Shown here piece by piece: positions 1 through 11,500 of a DNA stretch of 64,000 bases. A model generated the notes under the pieces. The model searched no databases, was not told the origin of the DNA, and was given only the letters and a program-made list of their open reading frames with translations. The stretch comes from Oenanthe sinensis (taxonomy: Eukaryota; Streptophyta; Magnoliopsida; Apiales; Apiaceae). The DNA lies in NCBI GenBank assembly GCA_028671895.1, contig CM053799.1, positions 51,275,455 through 51,339,454 on the forward strand, written 5' to 3'. Position 1 is the first letter of the stretch. Every line of letters begins with the position of its first letter. Both the position numbers and the translations under genes were made by a program.

Positions 1-508
1 ACATAAGTGATCTTGAAAATCATGTTAAAAGCTTAGAGGAAGAACTAGTGAAGCAGGCACAAGGCTTTGAAGCTGATCTGGAGAACCTTACTCGTTCCAA
101 AATTGAGCAGGAGCAGAGAGCCATAAGAGCAGAGGAAAATCTGAGAAAGACGCGATGGCAGAATGCTAATACAGCAGACAGGCTTCAGGAAGAATTTCGA
201 AGGCTAGCTACAAAGTTATTGACTGAAGCTAATGAAATTCGTCTAGAGAAAACTTATTCAGAAGAAATGTTGCGGCAAGCTAAGGAAGAGGTCCAGTCAG
301 TCAAGGAGGACTATGAAGCAAAGTTAGCTGAACTTTCCAGGAAGCTAGAATTGAAATCACCCCAAATAGAAAAATTGCAGTCGGAAGTTGAATACAAGTC
401 CAATGAGTTTAAAAATCAAAGAAGACATGCTGAATAAACTCAGAGAACTCTTTCTCAGAAAATCTTGTTGCTTCCGATTGGAAGGCTGGATACAGTGAAT
501 AATGTCTT
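1..508 (+). pseudogene. NT-C2-type coiled-coil protein, upstream fragment (myosin-heavy-chain-related)
   Basis: The reading frame is open from the window edge to a TAA at 435-437. It encodes a highly charged heptad-rich coiled coil with the segments LQEEFRRLATKLLTEANEIR and LELKSPQIEKLQSEVEYKSN. This is typical of the plant EEIG1/EHBP1 N-terminal-domain (NT-C2) coiled-coil proteins, often labelled myosin heavy chain-related. The same frame stays recognisable past the stop (TQRTLSQKILLLPIGR, where relatives carry on), so the TAA is a nonsense change and not the true end. The N-terminal C2-like domain lies off the window. The rest of the gene continues at 5570-6462, beyond a retrotransposon. 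The family assignment is from memory of the family's sequence style; the paralogue is not determined. Confidence 0.6.
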
Positions 509-1205
509 CTAAGCGAACAGAGGAGAATGAAATTTTGAGGCTTGTTACTCAACCGAGTCCACACACTGAGTTACACAACTCGACCGACTCAGTTCTTTTT
601 GTCAAGGACCTGTCATGAACTTGACAGTTAGGATTTGAGAATTAAACTACGATAAACATGAAAATAAAGTGCAAGGACAGAAATGCAGAAAAGGAAGGAT
701 AAAATTTAAATATTCATCATCATTCATAATTCCAAAAGAGTATACTATAAACCTATATATAGAGCTTACGTTGTTATGTTGGGCTTTGTTATTGGGCTGT
801 CACACTCGATCAATAGTTGTATCCTTTGGCCCATAGTAATCTCCGGCCCTAATCAGCTTAAATTGTAACAGGACCATATGCTGCTCCACAACGACATTGA
901 AGCTCTCACAGTCACCAGCAATCTCTCCTGATTGTCCGCCGCATCGAGGCCATCTGTCAGTGGTAACACTAATTCCAAATACTCTTATTATCAAGATATA
1001 TATCCCTGCTGCCTATGTGTTTTCATATTGGATAAATATTGACATGTAGTTTGGTTACAGTACCTATTAGTGTTTTCTTAAACAGTACCTCAAACTTTCA
1101 CACACAAACATATCAGTCCCTACATATTTTAGTGTCAAAAATTTCCCCCATAATTTATAATAATTACATCTTGACCTGAAATTCATACTGGAAAAAGAAA
1201 ATAGT
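509..1205. other. Non-coding interval between coiled-coil fragment and copia remnant
   Basis: No supported gene. A 64-codon minus-strand open frame (800-994) resembles no family I know. The copia coding sequence just downstream has no recognisable 5' LTR here: nothing in this stretch matches the putative 3' LTR start at 5248. Confidence 0.4.
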
Positions 1206-4200
1206 TTGCCGATTCAAACGGTTTTGAATGGCACTAACTATTTTGCTTGGTCTCAAGCTATGCGGAGTTTTCTCAAGGGTAAAAGAATTTGGCGATATGT
1301 AAATGGGGATTTTATGATTCCAACTAAAGAGACAAATGAAACCGAGTCAAAATTCAAAGATCGTATTGAAGAATGGGATGTCAAAAATCATCAAGCCATT
1401 ACATTCTTTAGAAACTCTTCTATTTCCAAAATCAATATGCAATTTGGAAATTTTGAAACCACAAAGGAAATTTGGGATTTATTGGCATCTCGGTATACTA
1501 CTTCCGATCTTTCTCATCAATACCAAATCACGAATACTCTAAACAAGCAAAAACAAGTGTCCGATCAACCAGTAGCTGATTTTCTTACTCAGATACAACC
1601 ACTTTGGGATCAGTTAACTTTGTATGAGCCCAAGTGGTTACATACAGAGGATGCCACACTCTATCACACTTATCGTGATCAACAACGTCTCATCCAGTTT
1701 CTGATTGCTCTCACTCAAGACTTCGAACCACTTAGAGCCACTCTTCACCATCTTGTTAAGGGTTTAGCTGAACTTATTTCTGAGGAAACTCGGCTCAGCA
1801 TCGGCAAAGGCAAAACTAGTCCAAAAGAAGATACTGTCCTAGTAGTATCTTCAGCTCTCACTTCTGAAAAACCATTTTGTAGGTTCTGTCATCAAAATGG
1901 ACATGTAACCAAGGATTGTGCAGCACTTCGCAATCACACATGTCAATATTGTCATCAAAAGGGTCATTACTCTGTCCAGTTTTGTAAGAAAAAGCCATCC
2001 TTTCGCTCAAATAAGTTTTTTCAATCTTCAGCTGCTGTAACATCTGAATCTACATCAGCAACTTCGTCTACATCCACTAGCGAGCTTGAATCCTTGCTTA
2101 GACAGGTTTTATTGAAAGCCTACTTTCCCTCAACTGCATTCTCTGCCACTTCAGGTACTTCCTGGTATTTTGGTTCTGCATGTTGTAATCATATGACAAA
2201 TGATCCATCCATATTTGCCACGAAAACACAGAGCTCATGCCTTCCAAATATTCAAACCGTCGATGGTTCTACTATGAAAGTGACACATAGTGGAACTGTA
2301 TCCGCAGAAGATCTTTCTCTTCCTGACATATACTTTGTTCCTAATCTCTCACTTAATCTTGTGTCCATTGGTCAACTATGTGATCTTGGTCTTAACATTG
2401 TATTTACCTCTTCCGGTTGTCATGTACAGGATCTTCAGACAGGACAAACTCTTGGGACAGGACGTAGATGCGGAAGATTGTTTAAGCTCAGTTCCCTTCA
2501 ACTTCTTATACCACCACCATCATCCACTCATCTAGTCGATTCTGTTTCACTTACAACCAGTATATGGCATTCCCGATTAGGTCATCCTTCATATGCTCAT
2601 TTAAAAAGTCTAGTTTCCAGTGGTCATCTTGGTAGTGTTAATGTAGACAGAATTGACTGTGTGTCATGTAAATTGGCAAAACAACATGTTCTTCCTTTTC
2701 CTATTCATTATGAAAAATCATCTGCTACTTTTGATCTTATACATTCTGACATTTGGGGTCCCTCTCCAACCCCGACTATGGGTGGGTCAAGATATTATGT
2801 GATATTTGTTGATGACTTTTCTCGTTACACTTGGATATATATTTTGAAAAATCGATCTGAATTAGGAGAAACTTATAAAAAATTTGCCACTATGATTGAC
2901 ACTCAGTTCAAAAAGAAAATTAAACTCTTTCGTGCCGATAATGCCAAAGAATACAAAAAATCTGAACTTACCAAATTCTTAGCATCTTATGGTACTCTTG
3001 CTCAAAGTTCGTGTCCTTACACATCACAATAAAATGGTCGTACTGAACGAAAACATAGACACATCCTTGATACGATTCGATTCTTCTCATTTCATCTTCT
3101 TGTCCAGAATTTTTATGGGGGGAAGCTGCATTAACTGTTGCCCACGCAATAAATATGATTCCTTGTCCTGTTATCGATAACATGTCACCTTATGAAAAAT
3201 TATATGAAGAACCACCATCATATGATTCTCTTAAGTTTTTTGGTTTAGCATGTTTTGTTCTTCTTCCCCCACACGAAAGAACAAAACTCGAGCCACGTGC
3301 TCGACTTTGTTGCTTTATTAGTTATGGTAGTGGTTAGAAAGGATACCGATGTTGGGATCCTATCTCTCAACGACTACGAGTTTCTCGTAATGTAACATTT
3401 TGGGAACACAAAATGTTCTCATCTATGTCAGATTTTCAAATTGACACTTCTACTAGCATTTCTCACTTTACAGATCCTTTTGTTGATCTACATCTTAGTG
3501 ATGAATATGTAGAACCATCAACATCTCCTGACATATTTTTGACAGATCCTCCAATAGAGCTCATACAACCATCCCCAACTACTAATGTTTCTTCAACAGA
3601 ATTTCAGTCAGAGGATTCTGGTATTGAGCCTCCCGATGAACCTCATGTTCATCGCTCTACTCGAGTAAGACAACCTTCTGTTCGGCTAACTAATTATCAT
3701 GTTTATTCTATTATACAATCTTACATGAGCCTCAAACATATAGAGAGGTTAGTTTTAACCCTCCTTGGCAGAAAGTAATGGCAGAGGAACTCCAAGCATT
3801 AGACAAAACTCACACTTGGGATCTAGCTACTTTACCTCTTGGCAAAACAACGGTGAATTGTCGATGGATCTACAAAATTAAAACCAAATCTGATGGCTCC
3901 ATTGATCGGTATAAAGCTCGCCTAGTCGCTAGAGGCTTTACTCAAGAATATGGCATTGATTAATTATGAGAAAACTTTTGCACTAGTTGTTTGTCTCACC
4001 TCCGTTCGGAGTTTACTTGCTGTTGGAGCATCAAAACATTGGGATATGTGGCAAATGGATGTCAAGAATGCCTTTCTAAATGGAGACTTACATGAGGAAG
4101 TTTATCTTAAACCTCCTCCAGGTTTTTCTCACTCTCCAAATCAAGTGCTCAAGCTTAATAAGGCTCTGTATGGTCTTAAACAAGCACCTCGAGCATGGTT

Positions 4201-5200
4201 TGAAAATTTAGTACTGTAGTTTGGCAGTTGGGTTTTTTCTCTAGTCAATATGATCCGAAAATCTGAACAAGGAATTGTTTTACTTCTTCTATATGTGGAT
4301 GATATGATTATCACTGGAAATGATAATGCAGGTATTACTGAACTCAAACAATTTCTGAATCAACAATTTGAAATGAAAGATCTTGGCTCATGAAGCTACT
4401 TCTTGGGTCTCGAGGTCTCTTCTGTCCTTACTGGCTACACTCTGTCTCAAGTCAAGTATGCATTTGATCTTTCGTTGAAATCTGGAATCAGTGACACTAA
4501 GATTGCATCTACACCTTTGGAATATGAAGTTAAACTTAATGCAGAAGATGGCGAATTACTTCCCAATCCTACATTGTATCGCCAATTGGTAGGGAGTTTA
4601 ATTTATCTCACTCTAACTCGCCCAGATATTGCTCATGCTGTTCACATTGTTAGTCAATTTCTAGCAGCTCCTCGCTCTCCTCACTATACACTGTCCTTCA
4701 CATACTTCGTTATGTCAAAGGAACCATATTTCATGGGTTACACTATTCATATAACTCTTCACTTGAATTACATGCCTACTCAGATGCTGATCGGGGTGGT
4801 GATCCTACCACTAGATATTCAACTACTGGGTTTTGTTTCTTTCTTAGTGATTCCCTTATCTCCTGGCGCAGTAAGAAACAATCACTTGCTTCTCGCTCAA
4901 GTGCTGAATCTGAATATCGAGCTCTTGCTGACACCACACAAGAGTTGATTTGTCTTCGTTGGTTACTTGAAGATATGAGTGTGACTCATTCAGCAGCCAC
5001 TACTCTTTATTGTGACAGCAAAAGTGCCATGGACATTGCTCACAATGATGTCTTTCATGAGCGCACTAAACATATAGATCGATTGTCATTTTACCCGCCA
5101 ACAGGTTGCAAAAGGCACAGTTCATCATTGTGGTGTCCCTGGTACAGAAAATGCTGCAAATATTTTTACAAAATATCATACTCCTGGCAGTTTTCGTGAC
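1200..5200 (+). pseudogene. Ty1/copia gag-pol polyprotein, decayed
   Basis: Domains follow copia order. Gag starts near 1206 (NGTNYFAWSQAMRSFLKGK, a UBN2-type gag). Two zinc knuckles follow at about 1880-1980 (CRFCHQNGHVTKDC, CQYCHQKGHYSVQFC). The protease region reads WYFGSACCNHMT at 2161-2196, where relatives have a DSG-type motif, so the catalytic Asp is lost. Next come the GAG-pre-integrase HHCC module (about 2565-2700) and the integrase core (HSDIWGP to RADNAKEY). A TAA ends this frame at 3030-3032. Reverse transcriptase pieces occupy about 3778-4390, with DMWQMDVKNAFLNG and YVDDMIITGND. RNase H pieces reach about 5200 (DSKSAMDIAHND). There are many stops and frameshifts (3032, 3335, 3963, 4219, 4394, 4948), so the element is dead. 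No start codon or 5' LTR is evident, suggesting 5' truncation. Confidence 0.9.
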
Positions 5201-5239
5201 TTTGTTTCCACACTCAAGTTGGTTTATCAACCATCTTCA

Positions 5240-5460
5240 GAGGGGGTGTTAAAATAAACTACTCTACTGTAATAACCTTGGTCCCCAAGTTTGGTACTGT
5301 AGCAGTCCTGTACCAGCCACTGTAGTTGTACTATATTTACTGTAGCAATCGTAGGGAGCAAGTAGTTATATTTATATATATTTAGTTATCTCTTATGTAA
5401 ATTTCTCAAGCAACAACAGATAATACAAGAGGCTTTCTCTTACATTAGTCTAGCTTCAGC
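5240..5460 (+). repeat. Putative polypurine tract and 3' LTR start of the copia remnant
   Basis: A purine run ending AGAGGGGG (5239-5246) follows the RNase H remnant, and TGTTAAAATAAAC begins at 5248, the expected PPT/LTR junction. The LTR end is unclear. A second copy upstream of gag was not found, so this rests on position and the TG start alone. Confidence 0.45.
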
Positions 5461-5564
5461 ACATATATACACACATATTTTCACCTTCTAAGTTCATATA
5501 TATATATATGCACTCAAACAAACACATCAGTTATAAATATATTCACCCATTAGTTTTATCACTA

Positions 5565-6462
5565 AGGATGCAGCAACGTCAATGACTGAAAGTCTGCAGT
5601 CAGAGTTGGAAACCCTTAAAGTTCAATATAATGAATTGAAACTATTTTCCACAGCAGAGGAGTCATAGAAGGAAATATATCAGAAGCAAGTTATTCAACT
5701 GAGAGGTGTGCTAAAGAAGAAGGATGATGCATTAACCATTGTAGAGAAGAAAATCAAAGATAACTTTGGACAAGCACCAGTCCCAGAGGTAGCCAAAGCA
5801 AAAAATAATAAGTATGCCCCTTCTCCTCGTGCCTCTAAATGGGAGTTGGTAGACCTGAAGGAAAAAATAAAATTACTCGAGGTAAATTTGCAGTATCGTT
5901 ACTATTATCATTCCATTACCACCATTTGTTTACACCTGATGTTGCAAAAAAAAAAAGAATGGCCACCCAGATAAACTATTGATCATTTTTCATTTTGTTT
6001 CATCACATATTTCCATGATTTACAGGGTAAAGTTAATCTGAAAAAAGTTGCTCTGGAAAAGTCATCAAACACATTTCTGTTGAAGGAGCATGATCTTCAA
6101 AGGAAGATTGAAGATTTAGAGAAAACTTTAGAAAATCTCAATCAAAATGCTGCAAGTTATTGTCGCTACGAATGTCAAAAGGTAGGAAATTTGTGTTTCA
6201 TAGGGTGCGTTATAGTATGGCTTTATAATTTAAAAATGAATATGCTTTTGGTTCCAGGGTTAAGTTTGATCAGATATTTGGTCCAAAACACCTTATAAGA
6301 ATCATTTATACAAGGGTTCACATTTATACTAAACAGGTAAAGGAAGACAGTGGGAACCTAAATGCTGGAATTAGAGAAGCAGCAATATTTGGAGCTCAAG
6401 ATGTAACTACCCTAAATTGCAAAACTGAGGAAACGAGACATCCAGAAACATTGACAGAAAGG
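5565..6462 (+). pseudogene. NT-C2-type coiled-coil protein, downstream exons
   Basis: The coiled-coil gene resumes after the retrotransposon. Exon-like blocks are 5565-5880 (SLQSELETLKVQYNELK, then a stop in TAEES*KEIYQKQ at about 5666, then VLKKKDDALTIVEKK and KWELVDLKEKIKLLE), about 6027-6180 (KEHDLQRKIEDLEKTLENLN) and about 6338-6462 (VKEDSGNLNAGIREAAIFGA). The SELE-LK-QYNELK, LKKKDDA and LKEKIKLLE segments are characteristic of the C-terminal coiled coil of this family. The first block ends at AG|GTAAAT (5881) and the second begins after TTTACAG (6026), so intron borders are still visible. The in-frame TAG and the split by a 4-kb element make this a pseudogene. Its natural stop is not clear. 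Confidence 0.6.
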
Positions 6463-7421
6463 TATGTTTAGCAAACTCACACTACGAATTCAGTTAATTC
6501 AACTTACTTTATTTTATAAGTATACAATCATTATATATGCCAGTTAATGACAACCCTCCGCAAAGACTGAACCAAGTCTGCTCCCTTCCGCAAAAATTCT
6601 CCTGCCAACTTTTATATAGGAATGTACCAGTCCTAACATCAAGAACAAGCAGCGAAGATTCTGGCCTCCACCTTACATTCATACCCTCAGCGTACCAGAG
6701 AAAATAATGCTTCCCTTAGCACCTGAATTTTTGAAAAACTGCTGCACACTTAAGTTGCAGGTCTGGAGCATCAAAACTCAACCTGCCAAGAAAAGAAAGA
6801 CACCGGCTCCCACTAGAAACCAAACCACCATGGCTGACAAGGGCTATAGAAATCTGGAAAAACAAAACAAAAAAACAAAGAAAAGAAATTCCAGGCTTTA
6901 AACTCCCAACTGGGTAGTACGCCATCTCCGAAATTAAGAACGCATGATTGAAAATCATGCATGATAAAAGAAAATAAATGCAACCCTGGACCCTCGAACC
7001 AAAACCCCTGCAACTCTGAATCAAAACGCTAAATCCTAAACTACTCCAGATGCATGATTGAAACCCCTGAACAAAACCCAGAACATCTACACACTTGGCC
7101 GTTAAACCATGAACCCAGAACACCCTCAACCTGGGAACAGAACCAGGCTTGAGACTTCCATCTATATCGGTATAAATTTGTTTGTACACTCCAGAAAATC
7201 GATTTGTTTCCTGAGGATATGAAACAGCACCCTCAACAGTATATTGCAACAGAATCAGCTCAATACATCTGGGACTAGTACTAGTAACCTGCAGAAGTAA
7301 GACCATCAAATACGAATTCCAACTCCTCAGATCAGTTCCAATATCCAGAAAACCGTTGAAGTTGGTCGGTGACACCACCAAGACCATCTTCCAAAGCCTC
7401 GATCCTGTCCCTGTTTGACTC
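6463..7421. other. Non-coding; probable internal remnant of the minus-strand gypsy element
   Basis: A 272-codon minus-strand open frame (6716-7534) spans the primer-binding site and LTR edge of the gypsy remnant, so it is not a real gene. No recognisable protein domain was seen, and no second LTR was found at the left. Confidence 0.4.
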
Positions 7422-7439
7422 CATGGCTCTGATACCAAG
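7422..7439 (-). other. tRNA-iMet primer-binding site and gag start of a Ty3/gypsy remnant
   Basis: Read on the minus strand, the LTR ending ...GGACCAACA is followed at once by CTTGGTATCAGAGCCATGG, the classical initiator-tRNA-Met primer-binding site. The ATG inside it (7424-7422) opens MESNRDRIEALEDGLGGVT, the style of a plant Ty3/gypsy gag N-terminus. A stop follows about 30 codons later, so only the leader and the gag start survive. Confidence 0.7.
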
Positions 7440-7850
7440 TGTTGGTCCCAATCAAAACTTGAAAATAAAAGATGTCTTTGTGAGGTTAAGACAACCCTTT
7501 GTATTGCTAAAAATGAATAATAATCCCCTCTCATTGTAGAGATAAGGTTTACTTATACAAAAGAACTCCTACTTAGTAATTGCTAGAAATTAGGAACTGT
7601 GTAACCACTACCCCATGATCACTGCCACATATAACTCCACAACTAAATTGCCAGATCTTTACAATTATAATTATTTACTACATATACCACTACTAACCCA
7701 AATATCTTGGATTAGGTATAGTAATCCTAGTGGAAAGTCGTGGCACCAATCCTGCGTCCTTGTAGCTTTTATCAGCTTGCTTGTTAGTATACATTGTTCC
7801 ATCACTTATGCTATTGTTATAAAACATATACCTATTGCTATAGTATGACA
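7440..7850 (-). repeat. LTR of a Ty3/gypsy remnant
   Basis: A 411-bp segment bounded on the minus strand by TGTCATACTATAG and GGACCAACA, with the TG...CA ends of an LTR, directly abuts a canonical primer-binding site. This makes it the 5' LTR of a minus-strand element. The partner LTR was not seen within the window. Confidence 0.65.
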
Positions 7851-8568
7851 CCAAAAAGTGATTTTTTGTGCTACAAATAGTATTTAAGTCCAATGCATAG
7901 TTTTAAAATAGAACCAAATAGTATATCTTCCATTCTTACTCATATATGAACATAGACTTTTAAATTGGAAGTACTTGTAATAAATCTAGTTCAAGTTTCT
8001 TAACATTTTTTGTTATAGCCTTGTTTAGAATGAGGTAAATAGTATATCTTCCATGCCTACTCATATTTGGTTTCATGGAGTTGAGTCTTCTTACTTTAAA
8101 ATTTTACTACTCAAACCCAAGGTAAATCCTTCTCTTGGTGGCCTATCCAAGGTAAATATATTGGAAGTTATCTATTTCTTCTTGATGGCTATTTTGTTCC
8201 TTGTGTAATTTTAAGTTCGAAATTGCATTATAGGTTGGGCGATTAGCAAAAGGTACTCCTTTCCTTGACAAAGGTCATGGGTTCAGTTCCTCACTCCGCC
8301 TCCCTTTTACTTGTAAAAATAATTTAATTTATCTATAAAAGAAGTTGCATTATATTAAATTAAATGAGGCTCTTTTGACATTTAATTAATGTTATATTAT
8401 TTATCTTTCAGTACAGTGCTAGATTATTTTTGCTTAAAAACATTGAAGTATGATATATTAAGCCTGAATATTTGTCATCGGCAATCAAGAAAGTAACAAC
8501 TGAACGCCTTTAGAGTGACTGGAAGTAAAAGTTAGAACACCTGATAACACTTGCAATGACTTTTGTAG
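7851..8568. other. AT-rich flank upstream of the nucleoredoxin-like exons
   Basis: No gene seen. Relatives of the downstream gene have a short first exon ahead of the first thioredoxin domain. I could not recognise one here, so it may be lost or may lie beyond the LTR insertion. Confidence 0.4.
8225..8335 (+). repeat. Possible tRNA-derived SINE fragment
   Basis: GGTCATGGGTTCAGTTCC fits a pol III B-box (GGTTCRANNCC) and is preceded by an A-box-like GGGCGATTAGC. A short T-rich/A-rich tail follows. No target duplication was found, so this is tentative. Confidence 0.3.
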
Positions 8569-11500
8569 GTGAAGGCTGCACAGTTGGCAGGAAAGGTTAT
8601 AGTTCTGTATATTCTGCCATTACACTATTATTGGTACTCGATTATGGACTCGTTCACAAGTATGGACACGTCATACTTGAAAGATACATACACTTACCTG
8701 CTGCCGGAAAATATTTTTGAGGTTGTCTTGGTCGCTTATGGGTCTGGAGAAGAGATACTTTCAAATTATGTTCATTCATCCTTGAAAGAGAGATTCGAAG
8801 CTGAATTTTCTCTCATGCCATGGACTGCCATCCCATTCTCAGATATTAGATCCAGGGAATGTCTGGTACGTAGATTTGGTATTGACAGACTCAGGAATTA
8901 TTGTACCTCGGTTGTCGTTGATTCAACTGGCATTATTCTGCAAAGTGATGGTGGTAAATTATTCAGTAGATATGGAGGTTTGGGTTATCCTTACAGCGAT
9001 GACAGGATAGAATTTATAAAATCTGAAGATTTTGCAACGGCTAGAAAACCCCAGTTAAAAGCACTCCTGGGTTCCCCAAAACGAAATTATGTCATCTCAA
9101 ACAAAGGGGATAAGGTATGAATGTGGCAGCAGAATTTAGATTTGACAATACTGCAACTGGTTTGACATTTGATATTATTACTCTTCATGATGCCTGTTTT
9201 TTATGACATTCTAATTTAAATAAGGGATATTCTCTATGATACCACTGTACAATTGGTAAAACCCAATTGTACCATCACATTTTTTATTTTTATATGTGGT
9301 ATTATGTACATTTAGTTTTCCACATAAATACCTTTCTGTTAAGTAAAATGTAATTGAATTGATTTTAGACTGAAAAAAAATTGTATATTTGAAATGTTTG
9401 TGAACATGAAATAGACCCAAAAACGGAGTCAAAATGAGTGAGATATTAATGATCAAAGTTTGGTTATGGAGTTTGAATATATCTCACTCATTTTAACTCT
9501 GTTTTACATAATTCAAAGGTCTATTTCATGTATTTTTTCGCAAAGATTTCAAATATACAATTTGTTTTAAAATCTGGAATCAGTTCTAATACATGTTACA
9601 TAACATAAGGGTATTATATATAGAAAACTAAATGTACAAGGTTGCTACTGATAGAAGCAAAAAATGTGATCGTGCCATTGCTAAAAGCCAATTGTACGGT
9701 GGTACCATAGAGAATTCATTTTAGATAATCATCTATTACTGCTTCTACTGGTAGGTACTTATTGACACTCTTAAAGAAAAGGTGGTAGCACTTTATTTTT
9801 ATGAAGAGGGTATTACTCCTAATTGGCGGACGAAAGATATTATGACGGTGTATGAAGAGTTTGCACAAAATAAATCTTGGTTTGAGGTTGTGCTCATATA
9901 TCTTTATGACACAAGCGGAACTTTATATCGTACAAGTGAAGAAACATTTTTTAATACATTCGAGACTATGCCTTGGTTGGCACTCCCATTTAAAGATCCA
10001 AAATGTGGAGTATTGAGCCGTATTTTTGGTTATCCTTATACTTATGAGCTAGAGAGAGCTCCTACACTGGTAATCATTGGGCCTGATGGGAGATTCGTTG
10101 AACCTTGGGGTACTGACATCATGTTCCAATTTAAGCTTCCAGCATTTCCATTCACTCGTGAGAAAGTTGCCATGTTAGACAATGAAAAAGTAAAGGAATT
10201 GACGCTGGATATGCTCTGGGATCGAAACACTATCTTCAGACGAAAATTTGGGAGTGAAAATTTTGAGAGTGAGGTTGGTTCTTTTAACATTTTTATATCA
10301 TGTTTGAAACTCTTGTGTTTTATTTTAAAACCTTTGCCCTCTGTTTGTTTTCATTCGTTTTTAATCATTACTAAAAAAATCCTAATTGGATATTTAATTG
10401 AAAATTGATTAATTTAGATGATAAGCAATTTATTATTTTAAAGATTTGTATATTAAATGAATATTTAAACGGTCCGGTTGGAATGTGAAAGGTGAGCCAT
10501 TGAGCATTTTTTGTCTTGCTCTGTCCGGCTCACTTTCACATATTTTCATAATAAATTAAAAGTATAGCTGATTCGTTCGGTTCAGCTCATTAAGATATTA
10601 TCAAATAACCCCTTAATTAGCGAAAGAAACATTAATGTTTTATTACATGTCTTGATTCATAAAAAAATTAAAAATTTTGAGAACCATAAGACCCCATTAA
10701 AATTATAACCATAAATTTGTCTTTATTTTATTAAAAACTAAATTATATATGCACAGTTATTTTTAAATATTCCAATGATTGCTTAAGTTCTCAATTTCTC
10801 ATGTTTTCATACTCCCTTTGTCCCAACCATTTATTTACACTTTCCTTTTTTGGATGTTCCTCTCAATTCTTTATATTTCAAAACTTTCTAAAAATAGTAA
10901 ATTTTTATAATATAAAAATTACTCTCATCCACTACTTTCATCCACTTCTCCATATCTATCAATTAAATATTGATAGATCTCACCACTTTATCCACTTTTC
11001 TTACTTTTCTCACTACTTTATACAATTTCCTTAAAACTCCGTGCCCCATCCAGTTGTAAACAAATGGGTAGGACAGAGGGAGTATTAATTTGGTTCTCCA
11101 AGTAATATTCAAATTCTTTTAAATCAACCAATATGGTCATGAGAGTGAATTGATATACATTAAGATAGATGTACTCGTGTAGATATAACTCTTGATAAAC
11201 ACAGACAAGTATCTATGCAGTTGGCACTATACATAATGTACATATGAAATAGTATACTATGCTTCTTTCATTCTCCGTGAAAAACTTATATCTGAGATTG
11301 TAGGCAAGTAGAGAAAACAAGAGTATACATTTCTGTGTTCTAACTTCTGACTGTTCTCTGAATCGAACTGTAGAGTTCGGAATAACAGGTATGGGATAAG
11401 ATGATATGCTCCTAGGGTGCATGGAGTTAAAGTTTGAGTTATATATTCTATTGAAATTTGTGTTCTGTTATTACACAACTATTATATGCTCTATATAAAT

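Noticed and set aside
800..994. 64-codon minus-strand frame upstream of the copia gag
   Set aside because: No known domain, no splice context and no homologous copy in the window.
1858..2043. Minus-strand open frame opposite the copia zinc knuckles
   Set aside because: Shadow of the gag coding sequence on the other strand.
6716..7534. 272-codon minus-strand open frame
   Set aside because: It runs through the LTR edge and the primer-binding site of the gypsy remnant in a frame that is not the gag frame, and it has no recognisable domain.
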